Shown: positions 1 through 14,156, numbered from the stretch's first letter. The stretch: 64,000 nt of DNA from Tachypleus tridentatus (GCF_004210375.1 NC_134830.1:5456001-5520000); one strand, 5' to 3'. A program made the numbers and translations. Notes: a model not told the origin generated them from the letters alone.

Positions 1-3000
1 TAGTGAAATGAGTCAGTTGGATCAATTAATAACAAACTGTGTTAGTTGGATGGAGTAATAGTGAACTGTGTCTGTTTGATCAACTAATAGTGAACTGTGT
101 TTGTTTGATCAACTAATAGTGAACTGTGTCAGTTGATCAAACAATAGTGAAATGAGTCAGTTGGATCAGATACTATTGAACTGTGTCAGTTGGTTGGAGA
201 AATAGTGAACTGTGTCTGTTGGAACAACTAATAGTGAACTGTGTCAGCTGGATCAAGTAATAATGAACTGTTTCGATTAATCTAGCAGTAGTGAAATGAG
301 TCACTTGGATGAAATAATAATGAACAGTGTCAATTGAATTACATAATAGTGAACTGTGCAAGTTGGATCAAGTTATGGTGAACTGATTCACTTGGATGAA
401 GTAAAAGTGAACTGTGTCAGATGTATGGAGTAATAGTGTATTGAGTCATATGGATGGAGTAATAGTGTATTGAGTCAAATAGATGGAGTAATAGTGAACT
501 GTGTCAGTTAGATAGAGTAATTGTGAACTGTGTCAGTTAGATAGAGTAATAGTGAACTGTGTCAGTTTGATAGAGTAATAATGAACTGTGTCAGTTTGAG
601 TAATAGTGAATTGTGTCAGTTAAAGTTATCGTGAAATGTCTCAGTTAGATAGAGTAATTGAGAACTGAGCCACTTGGATCAAGTTACAGTGAACTGAATT
701 AGTTGGATCAAGTAATCGTGAGCTGTGTCAGTTTGATGGAATAATAATGAACTGTGGTACTTGATTTAAGTCATAGTGAAATGTGTTAGTTAGGTGGAGT
801 AATAGTGAACTGTGTCACTTGGATCAAGTAATAGTGAACTGTGCCAGTTGGATCGAGTAATAGTGAACTGTGGTACTTGATTTAAGTCATAGTGAAATGT
901 GTTAGTTAGGTGGAGTAATAGTGAACTGTGTCACTTGGATCAAGTAATAGTGAACTGTTTCAGTTAGATGGAGTAATTGTGAACTGTGTCGGTTGATTAA
1001 GCAACAGTGAACTGAGTCACCTGGATCAAGTAACAGTGAGCTGTGTCAGTTGGAGGGAGTAATAGTCAATTGAGTCAGTTGGATCAAATGATAATGGACT
1101 GTGTCAGCTCGATAGAGTAATAGTGAACTGTGTCAGTTGGATAGAGTAATAGTAAACTGTGTCAGTTAGATAGAGTAATAGTGAATTGTGTGAGTTAGAG
1201 TAATAGTGAACTGTGTCGGTTGGATGGAGTAAGAGTGAACTGTGTCACTTGGATAAAGTAATAGTGATGTTTGTCAGTTGGATGTAGTAATAGTGAACTG
1301 TGTTAGTTGATAAGCAATTGTGAAATGAGTCAGTTGGATCATATAATATTGAACTGTGTCAGTTGGATGGAGTAATAGTAAGCAATGTCAGTTGGGTCCA
1401 CTAATAGTGAACTGTGTCAGCTGGATCAAGTAATAATGAACTGTTTTGACTGATCTAGCAGTAGTGAACTGAGACACTTGGATGAAATAATAATGAACTG
1501 TGTCAATTGGATCACACAATAATGAGCTGTGTTAGTTGGATCAAGTAATAGCGGATTGTGTGGTTTGATAGCAAAAGTGAAATGAGTCAGTTGAATCAAA
1601 TGATAATAAACAGTGTCAGTTGAACTGTGTATGTTAGATCAAGTAATAGTGAAATGTGTCACCTAGATCAAGTAACAGTGAACTGGGACAGTGGGATGGA
1701 GTAATAATGAACTGTGTGAGTTTGATCAAGCGATAGTGAACTGTGTCAGTTGGATCAAGTAACAGTGAACTGGGACAGTGGGATGGAGTAATAATGAACT
1801 GTGTGAGTTTGATCAAGCGATAGTGAACTGTGTCAGTTGGATCAAGTAATAGTGAACTCTGTCACTTGGATCAAGTTATATTGAACTGATTCACTTGGAT
1901 CAAGTAATAGTGAACTGTGTCAAATGGATGGAGTAATAGTGTATTGAGTCAGATGGATGGAGTAATAGTGAACTGTGTCAGTTGGAGGGAGTAATAGTGA
2001 ACTGTGTCAGGTTGATCAAGAAATTGTAAATTGTGTCAGTTGTATGATGCAATAGTGAAATGTGTCACTTGGGTCAAGTAATAATGATGTTCGTCAGTTG
2101 TATGGAGTAATAGTAAACTGTGTCACATGGATGGAGTAATAGTGAACTGAGTCAGATGGATGGAGTAATAGTGAACTGAGTCAGAGGAATGGGGTAATAG
2201 TGAACTGTTTCACATGGATAAAGTAGTATGGAACTGTGTCATTTGGATGGAGTAATAGTGAACTGTGTCAGATGGATGGAGTAATAGTGAACTGAGTCAG
2301 ATGGATGGAATAATAGTGAACTGAGTCAGAGGAATGGACTAATAGTGAACTGTGTAAGTTGGATGGAGTGATAGTGAACTGTGTCACTTGGATCAAGTAA
2401 TAGTGAACTGTGTCAGTTGGACTGAGTAATAGTGAACTGTGTCACTAAGATCAAGTAATAGTGAACTGTGTCAGTTAGATGGAGTAATAGTAAACTGTAT
2501 CTCTTGGATCACAAAATATTGAAATATGTCAGTTGGATGGAGTGATAGTGAACTGTGTCACTTGGATCAAGTAATAATGAACTGTGTCAGTTATATGGAG
2601 TAATAGTAAACTGTGTGAGTTGGATCGAGTAATAGAGAACAGTGTCACTTGTATCAAGTAATAGTCAAGTGTGTCAGGTTATGAAGTAATAGTTAACTGT
2701 GTCACTTGGATCAAGTAAAACTGAATTGTGTAAGTTGTATGGAGTAATAGTGAACTGTGTCACATGGATCAAGTAATAGTGAGCTGTGTCAGTTGGATGG
2801 AGTAATAGTGAACCGTTTCATTTGGATTAAGTAATAGTGAACTTTGTCAGTTGGGTGGAGTTATATTGTTCTCTGTAAGATCGATGGAGTAATAGTGAAC
2901 TGTGTCAGTTGGATGGAGTAATAGTGAATTGTATCAGTTGGATGGAGTTATTGTGAACTGTGTTAGTTGGATCAAGTAATAGTGAGCTGTGTCAGTCGGA

Positions 3001-3598
3001 TGGAGCAAGAGTTAACTGTGTCAGTTTGATGAACTGATAGTGAACAGTGTCAGTTTGATGAAATAATAGTGAACTGCGGCAGTTGGATGGAGTAATAGTG
3101 AAATGAGTCAGTTGGATCATATGATAATGAAATGAGTCAGTTGGATCAAATGATAATGAAATGATTCAGTTGGATGGAGTAATAGTGAACTGTGTCTGCT
3201 GGATGGAAAAATAGTGAACTGTGTTAGTTGAATCAGGTAATAGTGAGCTGTGTCAGTTGTATGGAGTAACAGCAAACTGTGTCTCTTGGATCAAGTAATA
3301 GTGAAGTGTGTCAGTTGGATGGTGTTATATTGAACTGTATCACTTGGATCAAGTAATATTGAACTGTGTCAGTTGAATGGAGTAATAGTAAAATGTGTCA
3401 TTTGGATGGAGTAATAGTGAATAGTGTCACTTGGATCAATTCATAGTGAACTGTGTCAGTTAGATGGAGTAATATTGCACTGTGTCAGTTGGATCAAGTA
3501 GCAGTGAACTGTGTCACTTGGTTCAAGTTATAGTGAACTGTTTTACTTGGATCAAGTAATAGTGAACTGTGTTACTTGAATCGAGTAATGGTAAACAA
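1..3598. repeat. Minisatellite, 29 bp unit, about 124 copies
   Basis: The unit is built on aatagtgaactgtgtcagtt followed by ggatggagt or ggatcaagt, the two main variants, which are intermixed. Copies diverge by several bases. The array is cut by the window start. Open frames within it are shadows. Confidence 0.95.
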
Positions 3599-4077
3599 TA
3601 AATATTTATTAGATAACAAAAGAAGAACAGAAAACACTCTGATATTCAATAAACATTCTTTTGATAAGGGTTAATATCATTATAATATAAATTGAATATA
3701 TTTAGATAATTTTGTATACATTTTTAAAACAAATCGACGTCTTTGATGGACGCCGTGAACAGTTATCTAGTTAAATAGTTTTTTATTTCATATTCACCCC
3801 AGAGTTTGTTAATCTGGAACAAGTTGATAATACATTATACAAGTGTGGGATACTATCAGAGACACAAGTAGTAATGTACTTTGTGATGTTCAACACGTGT
3901 TACACTCGTGTATAATTGTAGAGAAGCTAACAGACTACTTTCTGTATACAATGACTTAAACAAATGAGTATGGTGTAAGGTGTGAGGTGAAGTTTTACCA
4001 ACATGTGTGTCTTTCAAACACCTTTATACGTTAGAAACCATAAAGAAAAACAACAACAGATAATCCTCGTTATATAA
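3599..4077. other. Unique AT-rich spacer
   Basis: There is no repeat, coding frame or RNA-like fold that I can support between the first two minisatellites. Confidence 0.5.
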
Positions 4078-4767
4078 GAAAGGTCAGTATAAGAGTAAGT
4101 TACTCAACTCGTTGTGTGAGGAAAGTCAGTATAAGAGTAAGTTACTCAACTCGTTGTGTAAGGAAAGTCAGTATAAGAGTAAGTTACTCAACTCGTTGTG
4201 TGAGGAAAGTCAGTATAAGAGAAAGTTACTCAACTTGTTGTGTAAGGAAAATCAGTATAAGAGTAAGTTACTCAACTCGTTATGTGAGGAAAGTCAGTAT
4301 AAGAGTAAGTTACTCAACTCGTTGTGTAAGGAAAGCCAGTATAAGAGTAAGTTACTGAACTCGTTGTGTAAGGAAAGCCAGTATAAGAGTAAGTTACTGA
4401 ACTCGTTGTGTAAGGAAAGTCAGTATAAGAGTAAGTTACTCAACTCGTTGTGTGAGGAAAGTCAGTATAAGAGTAAGTTACTCAACTCGTTGTGTGAGGA
4501 AAGTCAGTATAAGAGTAAGTTACTCAACTCGTTGTGTGAGGAAAGTCAGTATAAGAGTAAGTTACTCAACTCGTTGTGTGAGGGAAGTCAGTATAAGAGT
4601 AAGTTACTCAACTCGTTGTGTGAGGAAAGTCAGTATAAGAGTAAGTTACTCAACTCGTTGTGTGAGGAAAGTCAGTATATGAGTAAGTTACTCAACTCGT
4701 TGTGTGAGGAAAGTCAGTATAAGAGTAAGTTACTCAACTCGTTGTGTGAGGAAAGTCAGTATAAGTT
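4078..4767. repeat. Minisatellite, 42 bp unit, about 16 copies
   Basis: Tandem copies contain gtcagtataagagtaagtta and actcaactcgttgtgtgagg with only one or two changes each. The unit length is a multiple of three with no stop in two frames, so it yields a 230-residue frame (4112-4804) with a 14-residue repeat. I regard that frame as non-coding. Confidence 0.95.
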
Positions 4768-6666
4768 ATTCCTTCAACATATACTAGTCTATAGAATGCA
4801 ATAGTTCATCAGTGATGGCACTTTCCATCCTACTTGCGTCATTTTTGGCCATCTTATAAACAAAACATCACTTTCTTGAAATAAAAATGTATGTCAGAAC
4901 AACTGGTATTGGTATTATCCTTCCTGATTCCACAAACAAAAATTGGCATCACTTCTACAATCTTTTATGCTGAATGTCGGGTGACCTTCGAACAACCCTT
5001 TTCCGGGCTGGGCGTGCTGAGGCGTTCTTGGAAGAAAGAGACACTTAACGGTACTAACTTGAAATTATTTTCCATAAAGTTAGCGTTGCTCAGGTGGGCG
5101 TAATTTTATGATCAGCTATGAATATTCTTTATGTCTAGCGAAGCACATGGTATTGCTTCATCCGGCTATAACGTTGCAAGACGGTTATTAATGATCGTGG
5201 GTTGTTAGGAAATTAGTGATATTGGGGCTGTGAATAGAAGTGTGTTATGTTAGTTCATAGTGATGGTTAGATATCGTATGGTTGATGTCAGGTCTTGCTG
5301 TAAACTTAGTGTACCCTAATAAGACATGGTACTACCCCTACCAGTGATCCAACGATGAATCTGAGGGGCGTTACTGATAAATATCTGGGTTTGATACCTG
5401 AGGTTGACATACTACAGATAGCCTACGTGTTGTTTTTTTTGCGCTAAACAACAAACAACGAATATTGTTGTCTTTGAAATCCTCAATAGGAAAGGACAAC
5501 CGTCTACTTTACAACCAAAGTTTCGCCTGATAATAACCCAACTTCTCAACGTGTAGTGTCCCTTGTGGTCAGAAAGGTCAAAGTTTTCTAAATATCTTTA
5601 TAACGTGTTGAAGCTAAACCTGAATAACCTAATAACCACAACGTACCTAAAACGCTGCCGTGAACTTTCTACTCACGAGAAACTACCGAGTGAAACTTTA
5701 ATGTTGAAAGACAGTTAGGCCGCCAACCATTGACGTCATACTGGAGAATTCAAGACTTACGTAAGCAGTAGCTGTTACAAGACTAGTGTAGCTCATAAAT
5801 CGAATTATAAAAGAAATAATTTCCGTGTTTTCTGTTTTCACATATTTTAAGGTTGTTACATGTTTCAATGCAATATAGTTTTGTAAGTAAACGTATAGTT
5901 CTAGCTTATTGCATGTTTAAGTGATCTCTTTAAAATAGTAAATTATTAATGAAAGAATACAATAACTTTTATGTCTCAATAGGTGGCGTCAGAAGTGAGG
6001 AGTTTCTTTAAAATAGGCATTAATCGAGCCTTGTGTGAGTATAGTTAGAATGTTTTGTTTGTAGGATTCTAAATTCGTATGCTGTGGGTAGAGAGTTTAA
6101 GACCTCGTTGAAGAGTTCTATTATAACCTTGGCACAATATACTTGCTTGAGGTATAACGGTAATAATGGCCTTTTGTTGCACACGTTAAAGCACGGCATG
6201 AGTAAACCACCTAGGTGGCGCCTCAGCAGGGTTGTAATTATCATGTTTTTCTGATCTCCACTCTTACGCCCTTCCTGTTTTGTTGTACATCCGATCCAGC
6301 AGGGGGTGTTGGTGGCCCAATTAATTATTTGAAGGTTTGTACTACAAACCAGCATGCAGAATAAATATATATATATATGTGTGGGTATATATTTAAAACC
6401 CATCTCAGACTTTTCCATATTGTTATAATTTCTGAAGTATCAGATTTCATAATTTATTTTGTAGATTTGTACATTGTTACCACAGTGTTAACATGGTTCG
6501 GAACCCGCAAAGTAGTTGGTGAAGAAAAGTTAACAAAAAGCATGAAATTCTATTAGGAGGATAAAAACGGGGTGTAATTGAACACTATATATCAAGACTG
6601 GTGTTGTATTTAATTATGGATAATTTAAGGATATCGGAAAATTAGATGAAAACCTGATAAATCAAC
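4768..6666. other. Spacer with a possible old SINE and unassigned frames
   Basis: This is mostly unique AT-rich DNA. A decayed SINE-B-like stretch lies at 5345-5460 and a 132-codon minus-strand frame at 6020-6418. That frame has no recognisable domain and an (AT)n-encoded stretch near its start. No gene is supported. Confidence 0.5.
5345..5460 (+). repeat. Degenerate SINE-B-like copy
   Basis: The order is B-box-like gggtttgatacctga, then acagatagcc, then a T-rich stretch and gcgctaaacaacaaac. This matches the order of the better SINE-B copies (for example 21943-22068) but is strongly decayed. Confidence 0.5.
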
Positions 6667-8568
6667 CAAAAAATCTATTTTGAGTGGAACCTAGAACATA
6701 GTCTATTTTGAGTGACATCTAGAACATAATCTACTTTGAGTGACATCTAGAACATAATCTATTTTGATTGGCACCTGGAACATAACCTATTTTGAGTGAC
6801 ATCTAGGACATAATCTATTTTGATTGGCACCTAGAATATAGTCTATATTGAGTGACATCTGGAACATAATCTATTTTGATTGACATCTAGAACATAATCT
6901 ACTTTGAGTGACATCTAGAACATAATCTATTTTGATTGGCACCTGGAATATAGTCTATATTGAGTGACATCTGGAACATAATCTATTTTGATTGACACCT
7001 AGAACATAATCTATTTTGATTGACATCTAGAACATAATCTACTTTGAGTGACATCTAGAACATAATCTATTTAGATTGACACCTAGAACATAATATATTT
7101 TGAGAGGCACCTAGAACATAATCTATTTAGATTGACACCTAGAACATAATCTATTTTGATTGACATTTAGAACATAATCTATTTTGAGTGGCACCTAGAA
7201 CATAGTCTATTTTGATTGACATCTAGAACATAATCTACTTTGAGTGACATCTAGAACATAATCTATTTAGATTGACACCTAGAACATAATATATTTTGAG
7301 AGGCACCTAGAACATAATCTATTTAGATTGACACCTAGAACATAATCTATTTTGATTGACATTTAGAACATAATCTATTTTGAGTGGCACCTAGAACATA
7401 GTCTATTTTGAGTGATACCTAAAACATAGTCTATTTCGAGAGGCACCTAGAACATAATCTATTTTGAGTGACATCTAGAACATAATCTATTTAGATTGAC
7501 ACCTAGAACATAATCTATTTTGATTTACACCTAGAAAATAATCTATTTTGATTGGCACCTAGAAAATAATCTATTTTGATTGACATCTGGAACATAATCT
7601 ATTTTGATTGGCACCTGGAACATAATCTATTTTGATTGGCACCTGGAACATAACCTATTTTGAGTGACATCTAGGACATAATCTATTTTGAGAGACATCT
7701 AGAACATAATATCTTTTGATTAACATCTAGAACATAATCTATTGTGATTGACATTTAGAACATAATCTCTTTTGATTGGCACCTGGAATATAATCTATTT
7801 TGATTTACACCTAGAACATAATCTATTTTGAGTGGCACCTAAGACATAGTCTATTTTGATTGACACCTAGAATATAGTCTATTTTTAGTGACACATAGAA
7901 CATAATCTATTTTGAGTGTCATCTTGAACATAATCTATTTTGAGTGACATCTAGAACATAATATATTTTGAGTGACATTTAGAACATATTCTATTTTAAT
8001 TGACATCTAGAACATAGTCTATTTTGAGTGGCACCTAAAACATAGTCTATTTTGAGTGGCACCTAGAACATTATCTATTTTGATTGATATCTAGAACATA
8101 ATCTATTTTGATTGACACCTAGAACATAATCTATTTTGATTGACACATAGAACATAATCTATTTTGAGTGTCATCTTGAACATAATCTATTTTGAGTGAC
8201 ATCTAGAACATAATCTATTTTGAGTGACATTTAGAACATAATCTATTTTAATTGACATCTAGAACATAATTTATTTTGATTAACATGTAGAACATAATCC
8301 ATTTTAAGTGACATTTAGAACATAATCTATTTTGATTGAGATCTAAAACATAATCTATTTTGATTGACATATAGAACATAATCTATTTTAATTGACATTT
8401 AGAACATAATTTATTTTGATTAACATCTAAAATATAATCCATTTTAAGTGACATTTAGAACATAATCTATTTTGATTGACATCTAAAACATAATCTGTTT
8501 TAAGTGATATCTAGAACATAATTTATTTTGAGTGACATCTAGAACATAATCTATTTTGAGTGACAGTT
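6667..8568. repeat. Minisatellite, 28 bp unit, about 68 copies
   Basis: The unit carries tctattttgagtgacatc and tagaacataa. Variant units (agt/att; gacatc/ggcacc) occur in blocks that recur, for example the block near 7040-7200 repeated near 7220-7390, so the array grew partly by multi-unit duplication. Confidence 0.95.
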
Positions 8569-9085
8569 TTCGTATAGTATGTTATTATGAGTTGCTGTTT
8601 TACTTTGTTCAACATTCTCTCTAATTTTTTTTTCATCTCCAATGGAGTCACAATTTCAACTTTTATTATATATTACATTTTCTGTCATTCATACAGTTAT
8701 TTGTGAGGTAATTAGTGAATATCATACAAGTAAGATTAAGATAATGAAGTTAACATTTGGTGTTGTGTCCACATGATTTATTTTTGTGGTTTTCCTGATT
8801 TTTTATAAGTACACATTTCTGTTCGATTATATTGGTGAAATTTGAAAATTACGATTTTACAGATGAAGGATTTACGTAGAGGGCGATAGTTTGATCAGGT
8901 AATGAAGTCTATGAAAAATCTCTCACTGGCCTTTTGTCAGTGATTCAAAGAGACCTGCCAACATTCTTTATCTGTCTGCAAACTCCTCAGGATGTAAAAT
9001 TATAATCTGTCACTTCTTCAACTACTGATGAGGTTCTACACCTGAACAAAACACTGAGAAAAATAATATAGAAAATTAGATTGTT
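8569..9085. other. Unique AT-rich spacer
   Basis: Nothing recognisable between two arrays. Confidence 0.5.
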
Positions 9086-10797
9086 ATTGTCACTGAGGAC
9101 AAGTGAGGAGGTCTCTATGGAACACACAGAATGTTACTGAGTACAAGCGAGGAGGTCTCTATAGAACACACAGAATGTTACTGAGAAGAAGTGAGGAGGT
9201 CTCTATAGAACACACAGAATGTTACTGAGGACAAGTGAGGAGGTCTCTATAGAACATAAAGAATGTTACTGAGGACAAGGGAGGAGGTGTCTATAGAACA
9301 CATAGAATGTTACTGAGGACAATAGAAGAGGTCTCTATAGAACACAAAGAATGTTACTGAGGACAAGCGAGGAGGTCTCTATAGAACACAAAGAATGTTA
9401 CTGAGGACAAGGGAAGAGGTCTCTATAGAACACACAGAATGTTACTGAGGGCAAGTGAGGAGGTCTCTATAGAACACACAGAATGTTACTGAGGACAAGT
9501 GAGGAGGTCTTTATAGAACACACAGAATGTTACTGAGGACAAGAGAGGAGGTCTCTATAGAACACACAAAATGTTACTGAGAAGAAGTGAGGAGGTTTTT
9601 ATTAAACAGACTGTTACTGAGGACAAGAGAGGAGGTCTCTATATAACACAAAGAATGTTACTGAGGACAAGGGAGGAGGTCTCTATAGAACACACAGAAT
9701 ACTACTGAGGACAAGAGAGGAGGTCTCTATAGAACACAAAGAATGTTACTGAGGACAAGGGAAGAGGTCTCTATAGAACACACAGAATGTTACTGAGGAC
9801 AAGTGAGGAGGTCTCTATAGAACACACAGAATGTTACTGAGGACAAGTGAGGAGGTCTCTATGGAACAAACAGAATGTTACTGAGAACAAGTGAGGAGGT
9901 CTCTATAGAACACACAGAATGTTACTGAGGACAAGTGAGGAGGTCTCTATGGAACACACAGAATGTTACTGAGTACAAGCAAGGAGGTCTTTATAGAACA
10001 CACAGAATGTTACTGAGAAGAAGTGAGGAGGTCTCTATAGAACACTCAGAATGTTACTGAGGACAAGTGAGGAGGTCTCTATAGAACATAAAGAATGTTA
10101 CTGAGGACAAGGGAGGAAGTCTCTATAGAACACATAGAATGTTACTGAGAAGAAGTGAGGAGGTTTTTATTAAACAGACTCTTACTGAGGACAAGAGAGG
10201 AGGTCTCTATAGAACACAAAGAATGTTACTGAGGACAAGGGAGGAGGTCTCTATGGAACACACAGAATATTACTGAGTACAAGCGAGGAGGTCTCTATAG
10301 AACACACAGAATGTTACTGAGAACAAGTGAGGAGGTCTCTATAGAACACACAGAATGTTACTGAGGACAAGTGAGGAGGTCTCTATAGAACATAAAGAAT
10401 GTTACTGAGGACAAGGGAGGAGGTCTCTATAGAACACAAAGAATGTTACTGAGGACAAGGGAGGAGGTCTCTATAGAACACAAAGAATGTTACTGAGGAC
10501 AAGTGAGGAGGTCTCTATAGAACATAAAGAATGTTACTGAGGACAAGGGAGGAAGTCTCTATAGAACACATAGAATGTTTCTGAAGACATGGGAGGAGGT
10601 CTCTATAGAACACACAGAATGTTACTGAGAAGAAGTGAGGAGGTTTTTATTAAACAGACTGTTACTGAGGACAAGAGAGGAGGTCTCTATAGAACACAAA
10701 GAATGTTACTGAGGACAAGGGAGGAGGTCTCTATAGAACACACAGAATGTTACTGAGGACAAGCGAGGAGGTCTCTATAGAACACATAGAATGTTAC
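9086..10797. repeat. Minisatellite, 44 bp unit, about 39 copies
   Basis: The unit carries gttactgaggacaagtgagg, aggtctctatagaacaca and cagaat. A shortened variant (gaggtttttattaaacaga) recurs near 9592, 10159 and 10640, marking larger duplicated blocks. Confidence 0.95.
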
Positions 10798-12123
10798 CAG
10801 AAGACACAGATTCCTGGGGTAGATGAAGTCCATCAATTAGAAATCTTAAACCACCAGAGGACGCAGTGAGCATTAAGTAGTGATGACATAGCAGATAGGA
10901 GGCATACAACTAGAACCAGGGGGAACTGGAGAATCGGGATAACGTATTTGCTTTAATGGAATCCTGGAAAACAAACTTATCCCATATTATGATATCGAGG
11001 GTTTCTCAGCCTAGCTTTGGGAATATAACAATAAAAGTGTATTTTTTAAAAAGGTAAAGTAGAATTCACGTACAGGGCTTTAGGTTACAGCTGAGGGAGA
11101 CCTGAGCCATTTTCTTGTGTTAAACCACACATGTGATTTAGCAACGTTTTATTAATTCGCACGTATGTCTTAATAATGCTACATTATACCATAAGTATTG
11201 TCTAGAAACGTTGTATTTGGTACAAGTATGACTTAGTAATATTGTATTAAACCACACGTATAAACTGCAGATGTTGTAGAACCAAGTAACATTTCATGAT
11301 ACCACATGTACACCTTCGTGGTAATAATGCAGCTCTTCACCACGTGGGGAGAAGAAAATCAGACAGATTAGGAAATTGGAAAAACTGCCAGAAGTCCTTG
11401 AGTTTGGGTTTTAATTGGTCATATGATTACACGTGACCTTCCAAGAAATCCCAGTTTTTCTAAGAACCTAACTGCGATCTGTAGCCAAAGTAGTAGATGA
11501 TTGAAATTCGTCATTCCTTGAAACCATGGGTATGCTGCTAGTTTTAATCAACAGTTGAAACCTTATGTTAAAGGGCTGAAAAACAACAACAAGAAACGCC
11601 ACCGTTTAAGATAATAATTATAGGTTTCATTGCTGTGTTAGGAAACTATATATCGGTGAAAAACCTATTTTGTTTCCAGTTGAATTCCAGCCATGAAATA
11701 ATAAAAATCGTATAATTTATTTACTAACTTTATAAGTTTCTTGTGTTGTTTTAAATGGTATGGTTCATGGGGTCATAACCTTTACTTAACAGTCTGTTAC
11801 GCATACAAACCGTTCCGGTTTAATCAAGATGTAGTGATACAGGTTGGACCTTTTCTCTGGTCTTTCACTCCTAACTTAGTAACGACTAGCTCGGGTAGCA
11901 CTTGCGAAATTCAACGAACGAATGAAAGTTTGGGTGGGATTCATGTGTCACAATGTGTCCAGTAGTACTTGTGTGACAAACAACTTAACTAAAATGTGGA
12001 TGGACCTGTGTGTCACAATATGTCTAAAAGTACTTACGTAACACAAATTCGTTTTGCATCGTTACATTTCGTAGGTCTGTGATTGCGTTTTATAAATCAA
12101 ACCAAGATATATAGAACATACTT
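10798..12123. other. Spacer with a decayed tandem array
   Basis: Unique sequence apart from a decayed 32 bp array at 11120-11278. A 74-codon plus-strand frame at 11741-11965 has no recognisable features. Confidence 0.45.
11120..11278. repeat. Decayed tandem array, 32 bp unit, 5 copies
   Basis: Aligning in 32-base steps gives ttaaaccacacatgtgattt, ttaattcgcacgtatgtctt, ttataccataagtattgtct, a 31-base unit and ttaaaccacacgtataaact. The shared skeleton is evident but copies are highly diverged. Confidence 0.65.
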
Positions 12124-14156
12124 TTTATTACACAGTTTCACTGACAGAAACATTTTATTTTGTTTCATGGAAAAAAACACAACAAAAACACGTTATTCTG
12201 AAAAAAATTCTTAACTGTTAAAAGTATAAATTTAAGATTTCTCGGGAAACGAAACAGAGACATTAAACAAAATATAAGTAAATTAAATACCTTATTTTAT
12301 AAAACAATATTAATAATATCAGTCGTATACTGAGTCAAAATTAATCAAAAAGTACATTCTAAACATGCTTAAAGTGAAAACGGTATTCAAAAGTTGCACA
12401 TATAAAAAAAAGACGTTTGAATTTTTAAGCATTACCACTAGTCGATAGACATCTAAATTGCCCACTTATATATAGAAATTGTTTAGAATTCTTACAAAAA
12501 TATTTTATAGGTTTTAACTCTGGTAATTCTTTCTTCTATAAAAAAATTCCCTAAACAATGAGTAACTTGCCATTTTTTTTATAACAACACCCTCTGGCGT
12601 CACTGAGAAATAATATCATATATAATTGTTCACTGAACAGTTTATTAATAAGCCGCAGACAAAGAAAAATATATCCACATGCAAAGTATCTCTACGGCTG
12701 AACATCAAACACCAAAACTTGAAATTATCAACTGTTGGAAATTTCCTTTGTTTGTTAGGCTTAGCGCTTTTAAGTTAAATTCAAAATTACTAACGAAGTT
12801 TATGAAATACCAAAAAGAACAACAACAAAATAGCATAGTAATAAAGCTTTTCTAAAATATAAAAAGTTGAGACTTGAGCCTCAAAATAAAGAAATGACTG
12901 AAAAAAATAATTTAGTTCTTTCAAATAAATCTAATTTCGTAGATCCGTAATAAAACACAAACACCTAGTGGTACGTGTGTTAACCAAGCTAAAGTTAATT
13001 TGGCTTTAAACCTAACTTCAACGTAATTTTCTTGGTAATCTTAAACCTAATCAAAAGTACTATAAAAAATTATATTTAGTTTCACAATCTCATACCTGGA
13101 ATGACCTCGAGTGCGTTAAATCAATTTTTTTAGCACGAGAAATGTTGTAGTTTTTCGTTATTGTATTAAATCTCTCGTTGTAAACAAACACTACAAAAAT
13201 ACAATACGAAGTGTTTAGTTTTATAAATTATTCTCTTAATTTTAAACTCTAGTCTTTCATCTATTATCAAAACTTTACTTAAGAGATTTATTTATAAACC
13301 CAATATGATAGAAATTCTGAAACTACATCTATTAAAATCACAAATGAAATAAAGATGATTTGGTGATTATGAAATTATTTTAAATTTTCTTTATCAATAT
13401 TCCTCATAAAACGACCCAGTGTTTAGATTTCCCACAGAAACATAATACCAACAAAATATGAGTGTCAAAGTAATGGTTGAAGATGGTAAATTCATGTATT
13501 AAACATAATGATAACGGTAGTACAAATTTTCAAATTATAACAAAAGACATACACAAGTGGGTTTGAGGCTTACACCAAACAATCCACTACTTACGTTTCT
13601 GAAAGTGTAAGCCTCGAACCAATTTGTGTACGTCTTTTGTTATAATTTGATATTTTTGTACCATCGTTGGTATTATGATTAACAATTACCAGTTAACAAC
13701 GCTTACAACTGTTCGCTAATTATCTACTTAATTGTCTGATATAATTAAACAGGGTTCTCGTTCTTGTGGCCTTATTAAAGAATACAGTTACACGTGACTC
13801 TGGTAAAACAATGACAGACCTCAACAAGTGGAACAAACAACTAAATACAGAGGACAAATGAAAAAAGTTGGATAAACACAGTAAACCACCGGCACTATTT
13901 AGTGAGTAGCCACATTAGGCTTAAGTGTACGTTTATACTTGCAACCAGGCAGGGAATTATTAGAGACAAAAACGTTTCTATGGTAACATCAGGAGCACCA
14001 ATCACAACTCTTCAAAATCGTTTTTATGTAAAGACCGGTGATTTCGTTCGAGCAGTGAAACCTGTGATTGGATGAGAACTGGAAACACGACCAGCGTATC
14101 ACTAGATTCATGTGAGGGTTGAGACTAGGTGGCTATAGCATTCAATACGGTTCTGG
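12124..14156 (-). other. Probable 3' UTR and downstream flank of the Pvf gene
   Basis: This is about 2 kb of unique AT-rich sequence directly after the Pvf stop codon, without tandem arrays or coding frames. Minus-strand AATAAA motifs occur at 12124-12129 and 12154-12159 and also nearer the stop, so the true cleavage site cannot be chosen by eye. It contains the foldback element at 13501-13680. Confidence 0.3.
13501..13680. repeat. Foldback inverted repeat (MITE-like)
   Basis: Arms of about 75 bp (13501-13575 and 13605-13680) are near-perfect reverse complements around a 29-base spacer. Both contain aaattataacaaaagac and gaggcttacac. It could be a small non-autonomous DNA transposon or a strong hairpin in the 3' UTR. 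No clear target-site duplication was found. Confidence 0.8.

Noticed and set aside
4112-4804. 230-codon frame with a 14-residue repeat (EESQYKSKLLNSLC)
   Set aside because: It is the translation of a 42 bp minisatellite whose length is a multiple of three; two frames are open and there is no coding sequence outside the array apart from a short tail.
6020-6418. 132-codon minus-strand frame
   Set aside because: No recognisable domain, part is encoded by an (AT)n run, and no splice or promoter context supports it.
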